Assembly: GCA_019925095.2 (NCBI GenBank)
Contig: CM034394.1
Location: 23,174,272-23,238,271, forward strand
Source: Dendrolimus kikuchii
Lineage: Eukaryota; Arthropoda; Insecta; Lepidoptera; Lasiocampidae
Length of the DNA stretch: 64,000 nt
Direction: 5' to 3'
Shown here: piece after piece, positions 57,248 through 64,000 of the stretch
Layout of the letters: each line of letters begins with the position of its first letter
Numbering within the stretch: the first letter of the stretch is position 1
Notes under the pieces: generated by a model
What the model was told of the DNA's origin: nothing
Seen by the model: the letters and a program-made list of their open reading frames with translations, nothing else
Databases searched by the model: none
Program-made: the position numbers and the translations under genes

Positions 57248-57756
57248 AAAACTTATATATACTTATCTATACGGATAGACTTCTATATATGTGCCATAGT
57301 TCATGTCTTTTAGTCTTAATAATCGCTAAGATAATTAGATGTGACACACAGACAGACAAACGTGAAGATATATGAAGCTTCTTTATATATATTCACGTTT
57401 CGAAACCCTAAAAATGGAAGTCAGTGTACTTGATCAAATTTAAATGTTAGGTCCCTCAGATTAATTTCCTGGAACATATTGAAGATCTAGATTCGCCGGG
57501 AATAGGCTCTACCCGGGACAAGATTGGTTTCTGAGATGTTATCTGGATGAAGTTTTTCGTATTGCAAACCGATTTATGTCTTGGGCGATCTAGATTAGAT
57601 TAAGTCTTTTTATTTTGTACCCATTTGTAGTTCTTTCTGCCTCCTTATGTATTTTTATAATTATACTTACCTCACCTATTGCTGTGGAAGTGCCTTTATT
57701 AGGATGTATTGTATATTTATATGTTTGTTTCTTTCTTATTTAATAAATAAAGCATT

Positions 57757-57888
57757 ATTATGAATAGAGTTATGAATGTCAAAGAGGCAAGTGAGGTGTG
57801 TAAGAATAAGCCTAAATGGCACTCTGTTGTTCGTGCCTACCCCGCAAGGGAACTAGCGTGAAGTCATGTATGTATGTATGTATGTATG
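57757..57888 (+). mobile_element. RTE LINE tail, 132 bp (intronic)
   Basis: Flanked by the 13-bp duplication TAAATAAAGCATT (57744-57756 and 57889-57901). Ends in (TATG)n. Confidence 0.88.
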
Positions 57889-57944
57889 TAAATAAAGCAT
57901 TTATCTTGCAATCTGCTATATTTTTTATGGCACGAGGTCAGCAG

Positions 57945-58334
57945 TCGCCTATAGATATTTGCAACACCAAAGGCGCTGCTGCTCTCTTAAGGAAGTCTAG
58001 AACCTAGCCATTAATGCCGGAACAAAACTCAATTTGTTTTGGCGGTATACTCCAGACCAGGGGTTTTTTTTTATTGCAGGAGTTCAGCAAACAGGCAGAC
58101 GGCCCACTTGATGGAAAACGGTAACCATCGCCTATGGACATTTGCAACACCAAAGGTGCTACAAATGCTCTGCTGCTCTCTTAAGGGAGACTGGAACCTA
58201 CCCACTGATACCGGAACACAACTCAAGGTTGTTATGGCGGCATACTCTAGACCAGGGATGGTAGCCTTTTCTCGCCTCTTACAACAGGCCGCCCGACCGC
58301 AGGAAATTGTATTCTTTCTCTCTTCCTGCACGAA
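57945..58334 (-). mobile_element. Two family A copies, one inserted into the other
   Basis: A partial minus-strand copy (57945-58063) stops at 'ccagacca ggg', where a second, nearly full minus-strand copy starts with its T-rich tail (58064-58334). The distal half of the first copy was not found beyond 58334. Confidence 0.65.
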
Positions 58335-58489
58335 TAAAATATATGAATCTTCGCTAACATAACACACTTCTTTTGTATTAGGAAATTAGGACAATAATGT
58401 TACTTAACAAAGCTGAGTGAACCTGTAATCGTGCGATTGTAAATCTAAGGTTTACGCGGACGAAACTGCATGGAATTTTATTGATGAAC

Positions 58490-58885
58490 TAGGATATGCC
58501 CGCGACTTCGTCCACGCTTGACTAGAAATTCCCGCGGGATTCCCGGGCCACAAAGTACCGCAGCATTTCAAAAGGAATGTAAGCTAGCTATCGCTTTAGT
58601 GAATGCTGTATCGAAATAAGTTAATTTTTATGCACCAGAACATTCCTGAGAAAATTCCCGCGGGATTCCCGGGATAAAAGTCACACATTTTAGTACCTAC
58701 GGATTTTCATTTTTAATCTGGCCATTTTAAATAGTTTCCAGTAAAATTACCGTGAGATTACCAGGATAAAAAGTAGCGTAGGTATTAAGACTACTCTAAT
58801 TTGCTGTCGATTAGCGAAAACAGCATCAAAATTGACCCAGTAGTTTTACGTGAATCCCAACAAACAGACAAGAAATCTTTTAAAA
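58490..58885. repeat. Lepidopteran 'gcccgcgacttcgtccacg' repeat
   Basis: Three cycles of 'attcccgcgggattcccggg ... agtaccg/agtcaca' suggest an internally repeated, decayed copy ending 'ccaacaaacagaca'. Confidence 0.45.
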
Positions 58886-59205
58886 AAATGCATCGTGTAC
58901 TCCATCGTTTTTTAAATAGCTTCAATGCACAGATACAGCATTTTTAGAATTTTGTAATATTATAGATATATATCCATGAGATTACAAACTCCTTAAACGT
59001 ATTATAATTAATTGTTTAATAATAACAGCCCATAATGTTGCACTGTTAGGCTCGAGTTTCTCCATTTATTACGTGAACGGGCAATTAAACCACCACGTTT
59101 GTCCAAGGCTGTTAAACGCGTTTGATACATGTGTTATCCCGATGTGCAGGTTTCATCCCGATGTTTTTCTTCACAGACAGCGCGTAATAATTGTAAAAAT
59201 ATACA

Positions 59206-59803
59206 ACACTAACAAAGAATCACAAATGAGTACACGGTTCTTTAGGTTTCTTACAGTGAGCTCATGAGGCACCCAAATATCGAGCTTTTTTGTGTACCCA
59301 GCTTTTTTCAAATGCGCCAAAACCGTTTTGTGGTCAATTCCCAGTTCTCCAGTTATATCGTAACTACTAATATGCCGATCTTGCTCCACTTTTTAAAAAA
59401 TGGCATCAATTTTGTCCGTAACAGGGCGACCAGAGCGACGTGCATCTTTGATATCAAAATTTCCGGATTGAAAACACTTAAACGAAATTTGCGCTACTCT
59501 CACAGATACTGCATTAGGTCCATAAACATCACAATTTTTTTTCGCGGCTTGTGTTGTATTTTTACCTTTTTTGTAGTAAAATTTTAAAATGTATCGAATT
59601 TCTTCATTAGATTCACTCATTTTAACAATAAGAAAAACAAATGAAAATCACACATTTTCCTAATTTAAATTTGGAATTGTCTTCTTTAAAATTAAAACTT
59701 TTTAATGATACCAAAACCAGCCAGATACAAATGGTATAGCCAAAGAGATCTTATTACAAGTTCATACATACTATATGCGAAAAGACTTTTTCCCCAACCT
59801 ATT
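59206..59803 (-). pseudogene. Mariner element, 5' half only
   Basis: The minus strand starts with a mariner terminal repeat (TAGGTTGGGGAAAAAGTCTT near 59803). A broken transposase follows: MSESNEEIRYILKFYYKKGK, then SFKCFQSGNFDIKDARRSGR (59393-59620), and after a frame break EQDRHISSYDITGELGIDHK and KLDIWVPHELT (59171-59389). These are the two helix-turn-helix DNA-binding units. The catalytic DD34D half is absent and the copy ends near CDSLL. A usual mariner transposase is about 345 residues; less than half remains. A cysteine stands where WFKRF has Arg, and WF has become SF. Confidence 0.85.
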
Positions 59804-59806
59804 ATA

Positions 59807-59952
59807 TAGAAATCTCTTATGTCTAACGAAATGTAGGACAAAGCGGAAAGCATTTTTTAAAATATTGAAATGGGGCCCCGAAATAGATTTATTGTGCAAT
59901 GTTATTGAATAAGATGAAATAAAAAAAAGCTCTCCTTACACATAAAATAATA
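59807..59952 (-). repeat. Repeat X, copy 2
   Basis: Inverted relative of 56845-56968. It directly abuts the mariner terminal repeat. Confidence 0.55.
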
Positions 59953-60062
59953 TTTTATATATTAGGTCAGAAAATTTTCCAAGTGGCGAATGCTTCCCTG
60001 CCGGGATTCGAACCTATTTGTGACTTGAAAGCGTTACCAATTAAGCTACCACGGTTATTTGT

Positions 60063-60500
60063 CCCGTACAAAATAGATTTGTACTGATACGGCTCAAAAT
60101 TTAAATTTGTACTACTTCAAAAATTTTGTCCCGCTACTACTCACGCGTCAAATGTAAGAGGAAGGACGGAACGAGGACAACAGTACAATAACGCCTCTAC
60201 GGATATTCACATGACAAAGAGGGACAACATGACATGTACGACTGCTAGTAAAATGAGGTGACCGACGCCGATCACATCCGATTCTTAACGAACATTTCCG
60301 AACTAGAAGTTTTGTACGGGACAAATGAGGGAATGACGCTCACCGCCTCACCGGCCTCATCCCTTCATATGTACTACCGCGGTACAAACCATATAAATCT
60401 CCTCGCCTCATTTGAAGTGGTACATTGTATTGGTTCAGTACAAAATGTCATGTTACTCTTACAAACTTATTTTAAAATCATGTCCTACCCAACTCTAGAT
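60063..60500 (+). mobile_element. hAT-like repeat H2, copy 2
   Basis: Uninterrupted relative of 52386-53505, in opposite orientation. It runs from gtcccgtacaaaatag to 'atgtcctacccaactctag'. The long ORF starting at 60258 is a chance fusion of this repeat, intron and the Ig exon at 60725. Confidence 0.6.
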
Positions 60501-60724
60501 GGAATACCCCTCCGTCTGAAAGGAAGATCTTCCAACAAGGCTATTGTTGTTCCTCGCAGGCCTAGGTCTATGTATTATTGTTGGAAATTTATATATATTC
60601 TTTGTACGTTTCGGAAACCGTTTGCGACTTCAATGATTGTACAGCGCCATCTATTGGCTTGTAAGTGTTCCACTACAGTTTTAATAAAATCTAATTGTCT
60701 AATGCGTCTTTCTTTTTCAAGCAG

Positions 60725-60891
60725 GCCTCTTAACGCGAAATCGACAGTCAAACTCAGCGAGGGTCGGTACACGGCGATCACTACTGCAATAGTGAGGATC
60801 GACTCGTTGCCACCAACTGTCGAAATACTCTGCGACATGCAAGTACCGCTAGCAAATTACTTCAGTCGCAAGAGAGATATATTTTATAGAG
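60725..60891 (+). CDS. Ig gene exon: second half of Ig domain 2
   Basis: The acceptor is TTTCAAGCAG, ending 60724; the alternative AG four bases upstream would shift the frame. The donor G/GTTAGT starts at 60892. Phase 2 in, phase 1 out. It reads PLNAKSTVKLSEGRYTAITT, then AIVRIDSLPPTVEILCDMQV, then PLANYFSRKRDIFYR. LCDMQVP supplies the second-domain F-strand cysteine, about 50 residues after ICSVEG. An open frame extends upstream to 60258, but that part belongs to an unrelated repeat in the intron. A decayed inverted copy of this exon is at 46413-46577. Confidence 0.87.
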
Positions 60892-60924
60892 GTTAGTATT
60901 CGGTCATACATAGATAGATAGATA

Positions 60925-61050
60925 ATTATTTATTGTACACCAAAGCATATACAAACAGAAGTAGAAAAAGTTAAAAGATAGTACAACGGGCAGCCCTATC
61001 GCTAAGAAATGATCTCTTCCAGGCAACCCTTGGCAGGGATTGATAGGATT
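60925..61050 (-). repeat. LINE 3'-tail repeat, family D (intronic)
   Basis: Contains 'ttatttattgtacaccaaag', 'cagccctatcgctaagaaat' and 'gatctcttccaggcaaccct', in the 387-bp intron of the Ig gene. Confidence 0.6.
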
Positions 61051-61134
61051 TTAATACAGACGGTAATGCAGTTAATAAATAAATAATAACGAATGATAAA
61101 GAAACATAAACATAGTACATACAAGTACAAAAGA

Positions 61135-61222
61135 ATATAAATATATATACATACACATACATATATACACACATATATATACATACACGTATATACACAC
61201 ACGTATATATATACATATGACA
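61135..61222. repeat. (TATACA)n-type microsatellite
   Basis: Degenerate atacac/atatat tract in the short intron just before the 63-nt exon. Confidence 0.8.
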
Positions 61223-61278
61223 TTTGAGGTTTGAATCATCAAAATGTTGACTATATTTTTTCAATTATATTATTATAG

Positions 61279-61341
61279 ATCCACCGTCGTCGTCGCCTGA
61301 GACTCGGAACCCTGGGCAGACAAATTCAGAGCCCAATAGAG
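61279..61341 (+). CDS. Ig gene exon: 63-nt Ser/Pro-rich linker
   Basis: A symmetric mini-exon (phase 1 to phase 1, 21 codons) between TATTATAG (ending 61278) and G/GTAATA. It reads DPPSSSPETRNPGQTNSEPN followed by Arg. The residues are hydrophilic and likely O-glycosylated, giving a stalk between the Ig domains and the C-terminal hydrophobic segment. Because it keeps the frame, it can be skipped or included without damage. The donor GTAATA is weaker than the others, which would favour optional use. Confidence 0.75.
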
Positions 61342-61527
61342 GTAATATTTAACTGTATTCTAGGTATTAAGACTTAATAGGAATAAAACCTAATTTACAT
61401 GTGCATTACTCTAGTAGTTCAGTTAAGAACGTAGTTTTAATTTTTGGTGAACAATAAAGTGTTTTCATTCATTCATTCATTCATTCATCTGCGAAACTGG
61501 CGAGTTAAGTGTTAAATTAATCTCTAT

Positions 61528-61763
61528 GGTTAAGCGGGCTAAGTCATAACTGGCCGAACTCGCTGGAAAGCAGAAGATCTGGTTTCGATTCCTGGCATGG
61601 TAAACTTTTTAAACGAACTTTCCGTTGTTTACTATAGTCTGGGTGTCTGGAATCGTCCCCAGAGCGGTTCGTTGTATATTACATACATATACGAGTATAC
61701 ACACAAGCGTAATTTGTTTAACTTGAGTATCTAGTACAATATATGTTTGTCTGCCGATTTGTT
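61528..61763 (+). mobile_element. tRNA-related SINE, family S1 (intronic)
   Basis: The head includes 'ggttaagcgggctaagtc', a B-box GGTTTCGATTCC (one base inserted), and the body 'ctatagtctgggtgtctgg'. The tail runs into a (TTA)n-rich 34-bp minisatellite. It lies in the last intron of the Ig gene. Confidence 0.7.
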
Positions 61764-61996
61764 ATTTATTTATTACTTATTTATTTATTTGTTAACTATT
61801 TATTTATTACTTATTTATTTATTTGTTAGCTATTTATTTATTACTTATTTATTTATTTGTTAGCTATTTATTTATTACTTATTTATTTATTTGTTAGCTA
61901 TTTATTTATTACTTATTTATTTATTTGTTAGCTATTTATTTATTACTTATTTATTTATTTGTTAGCTATTTATTTATTACTTATTTATTATTTATT
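61762..61996. repeat. 34-bp minisatellite, about 6 units
   Basis: The unit starts gttagctatttatttattac and repeats exactly every 34 bases (marker gttaac/gttagc at 61791, 61825, 61859, 61893, 61927, 61961). It probably expanded from the (TTA)n tail of the adjacent SINE. It ends about 75 bases before the terminal exon. Confidence 0.92.
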
Positions 61997-62072
61997 TAAG
62001 TCTTTATCGTCTTTATGTCAGCAATTTATTACTTCGTATAAAACTCAAACTTGTTTTTAATTTGCCTTTCAG

Positions 62073-62146
62073 GTCAGAAGTTCTTCCTAGCCGAAAATTT
62101 AATAGTCATATCATTAATGTTTAATTTGAGGAGATTCATTTTATGA
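62073..62146 (+). CDS. Ig gene terminal exon: hydrophobic C-terminus
   Basis: The acceptor TTGCCTTTCAG ends at 62072. The exon reads GQKFFLAENLIVISLMFNLR (the Gly is split across the intron), then RFIL and a TGA stop at 62144-62146. The core NLIVISLMFNL is hydrophobic but short, followed by Arg-Arg and FIL. This could be a GPI-attachment signal or a marginal membrane anchor; the arginines argue somewhat against a clean GPI signal. Poly(A) signals AATAAA are at 62212-62217 and 62243-62248. Confidence 0.75.
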
Positions 62147-62265
62147 TTCTGTATTGAAACTGATAGTCATAAAGAAATATAGTACGTAATATAAATAATT
62201 TAAAATTTGTAAATAAATCCTAGATATATACTATAGCGTAAAAATAAACTTTATTATTATACTAT
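62147..62265 (+). terminator. Ig gene 3' UTR with two AATAAA signals
   Basis: AATAAA at 62212 and 62243 follow the stop codon by about 65 and 95 bases. The actual cleavage site is not determined. Confidence 0.55.
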
Positions 62266-62376
62266 AATATAAATTAACTTAATCTACATACCTATATATA
62301 AGTTTGCAATAGAATTAAAAAACAATGTTAAAACCGTAGAGGGAGTTATTATATAGAGGTGCCGAATATAAGAAAA

Positions 62377-62611
62377 TGCAAAAGTGGATGGATGCAGAAG
62401 TCGTGGAAGGCCACGACACACCTTCCATGATCCAATTGATCGTGTACTAGCAGAAGGTGATGTCAGGAGCCTGAAGAACAGACGAGCGTGCATGACAAGA
62501 GCTATGAATGTCAAAGAAGCAAGTGAGGTGTGTAAGAATAAGCCTGAATGGCGCTCTGTTGTTCGTGTCTACCGCGCAAGGGAACTGGCGTGAAGTTATG
62601 TGTGTATGTAT
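62377..62611 (+). mobile_element. RTE LINE tail, 235 bp
   Basis: Flanked by the 13-bp duplication GAATATAAGAAAA (62364-62376 and 62612-62624). It lies about 130 bp beyond the last poly(A) signal of the Ig gene. Confidence 0.9.
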
Positions 62612-62735
62612 GAATATAAGAAAAACAGTTGCAAAACAATATGGATTTATGTGCATTGTCATTAGTTGAAAGAAATGCCATATATATTTTGTATCGTGCT
62701 TTGAGTATGGGATTTTGGTAACGACGGTAGGTTAA

Positions 62736-62869
62736 TGGCCGGTTCCCATATCTTACTATTTCATTCAGTTGCTTTACCATTTGTTAAATTTTGACATGTA
62801 TGGAGCTTATTTCGAATTTTAACCGATAGTAAGACAAATGGACGGTTGGTAAGGTATAGGAACGGGCCA
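62736..62869. mobile_element. Harbinger-type MITE, 134 bp
   Basis: Ends TGGCCGGTTCCCATAT and TATAGGAACGGGCCA are flanked by TAA (62733-62735 and 62870-62872). Sister of 32929-33075. Confidence 0.7.
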
Positions 62870-62879
62870 TAAGTCTTCT

Positions 62880-63960
62880 GTTGACATTGGCGCATATTTT
62901 CGTAGTGCGTAACAATTTTGAAAATTTGTTGGTTTTTTGTCTGAAGCGGGCAAACAGACCTCAGGGAAAATGGTTACCGTCACGTATAGAGTTTTGCAAC
63001 GTTTTCCCAACTTCTAGAATGAGATAGAAGGATGAGATAGTATATCCGCGTGAGCTTCCGGTGGTATGGCGGTGTGGGACAGCATGCCGTGGTATATTGC
63101 ATGACCAATATTGATAATTCTATCTTATAGCTTGATCATTTATACTGGATATATTTAAGTTCAATTCAAAAAGTTTATTAGATATTACTATTATTTGGCA
63201 TGGTGAATACGTGGTGGATGCGAGAGAAGAATGTAATGGCGTCGCTGTCAATTTATCGAGCTTTCAAGTCATGTGGCGCCATCTAGCTCTTGTCGCTGGT
63301 TTACGATCGCTAATAGGTTGTTCTAGAATAACATTAACTAAGAGCTGAATGGCGTTTTAACAGGTAGAGGGATATGATATAATGGAATAGATGGTGCAAT
63401 CCTACGAAACACGAAAAGCTAATCATTGAAATGATTTCTTGAAGTATAGTAAACATGATAAGTTGTAATGTTCTTCGACTTTCTTGGGTATACGCAAGCA
63501 ACTTCTCTATTTTATACTTCCTCTACGGTTAGCATAGTAATTTGATGAAGATGTTATAAATAAAGTGCTGCGCTCAAAGTCTGATAATGGTCTATTCACA
63601 ATGAATAACAATAAATTTTATTTTTTTATGCAAGTCTATATTTCGTTATCAACAGGATAAAATTTTATTATTATTTCTTATAATTAAGTTGATATACAAT
63701 AATGTCTATTTATTTTATGTCTGGTTTTATTTCACTTTATACTCAAATTAATAAACATGAATTATAAATTAAACTATACTAGAAATAAAACTATAAGCTA
63801 TTTAAAGATTATGTACCACATCGGTGCCAGAGGGAAGCGTGCCCAAAGGTCTGGCTGCACACTCGATAATGTAAAATAAAACCTGAAATAAGTTACAAAA
63901 AAATTGTGTGTGTGTGCAGTTCACACGCAGTCGAAGTGAAACTTCAGAGAAAATAATCAC
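62880..63960. other. No gene seen
   Basis: AT-rich sequence without supported features. Confidence 0.4.
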
Positions 63961-63964
63961 AACA

Positions 63965-64000
63965 AATACATACATACATACATACAAAACTTCACGTCAG
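63965..64000 (-). mobile_element. RTE LINE tail, cut by window end
   Basis: The (TATG)n tail and 'ctgacgtgaagtttt' begin here on the minus strand. The copy continues beyond the window. Confidence 0.7.

Larger units (their letters stand above)
59024..60056 (-). mobile_element. SINE family S2 split by later insertions
   Basis: The halves 59024-59205 and 59965-60056 are the 3' part and the tRNA-like head (gaacccgggatt-type B-box; + strand 'gccgggattcgaacc' and 'aattaagctaccacgg') of one S2 copy, compared with 14480-14795. The interior holds a mariner fragment and repeat X. Confidence 0.6.
38117..62146 (+). other. Ig-superfamily gene locus (3' part, six exons)
   Basis: Six coding exons join without a frame conflict: phases 1-0-1-2-1-1, donors GTTAGT, GTTAGT, GTAAGT, GTTAGT, GTAATA, and acceptors all AG after T-rich tracts. 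Introns are about 3.2, 8.2, 10.8, 0.39 and 0.73 kb. The product is about 260 residues from here on: a V-type Ig domain (exons at 38117 and 41519), a second Ig-like domain (49833 and 60725), a Ser/Pro-rich linker (61279) and a hydrophobic tail (62073). Layout and motifs recall the Beat-like adhesion/guidance proteins of insects; I cannot name an orthologue. The start codon and signal peptide lie upstream, beyond a phase 1 intron. Confidence 0.85.

Noticed and set aside
60258..60896. A 212-codon open frame ending in the Ig exon
   Set aside because: Its first two thirds lie in repeat H2 and intron sequence, the homologous frame also exists in the 52.4-kb copy of the repeat, and a good acceptor at 60724 starts the real exon.
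61762..61996. Regular 34-bp direct repeats, superficially CRISPR-like
   Set aside because: The repeats are contiguous with no spacers and the genome is animal; this is a minisatellite.

Overview
The window looks like nuclear DNA of a moth or butterfly. It is AT-rich and intron-rich, and it is packed with dispersed repeats of types I know from Lepidoptera: 5'-truncated RTE-type LINE tails ending in (ATGT)n, tRNA-related SINEs, CR1/jockey-type LINE 3' ends, the 'cccgcgacttcgtcc' repeat, and hAT, Harbinger and mariner relics. I see no operons, rRNA, CRISPR array or intact tRNA. Family names come from reading motifs, not from database searches.

The only convincing host gene is on the + strand from 38117 to 62146. 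It has six coding exons (38117-38322, 41519-41672, 49833-49950, 60725-60891, 61279-61341, 62073-62146) that join in one open frame of about 260 residues. Every junction is AG/GT and every intron phase agrees (1-0-1-2-1-1). The product is a two-domain immunoglobulin-superfamily protein (Beat-like in layout) with a short Ser/Pro-rich linker and a hydrophobic C-terminus. The signal-peptide exon or exons lie upstream and were not identified.

Layout. 1-9.8 kb: repeats and decayed LINE/SINE pieces. 9.95-13.99 kb: a 4-kb non-LTR retrotransposon on the minus strand with an intact 949-residue endonuclease/reverse transcriptase ORF and the C-terminal part of ORF1, with (TA)n on both sides. 14.4-19.3 kb: SINEs, two 0.4-kb RTE tails (one inside a SINE), a tandem 157-bp repeat and a fold-back element. 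19.3-36.7 kb: mostly featureless AT-rich DNA with scattered SINEs, a decayed LINE at 28.2-29.5 kb, and MITEs. 36.7-38.0 kb: an unclassified terminal-inverted-repeat element and a probable retroelement pol remnant. 38.1-62.2 kb: the Ig gene, with large introns full of nested elements, including two solo LTRs with target duplications, an hAT element that sits in one SINE and carries another, a mariner fragment, and a decayed inverted copy of the gene's own fourth visible exon. 62.2-64 kb: 3' flank with an RTE tail and a Harbinger-type MITE.

Most sequence here records transposition. At least a dozen insertions can be delimited to the base by target-site duplications, giving a relative chronology. 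The items most worth checking are the inverted exon copy fused to a SINE-like tail, the recurrent 5' breakpoints of the RTE tails, and the symmetric 63-nt linker exon.
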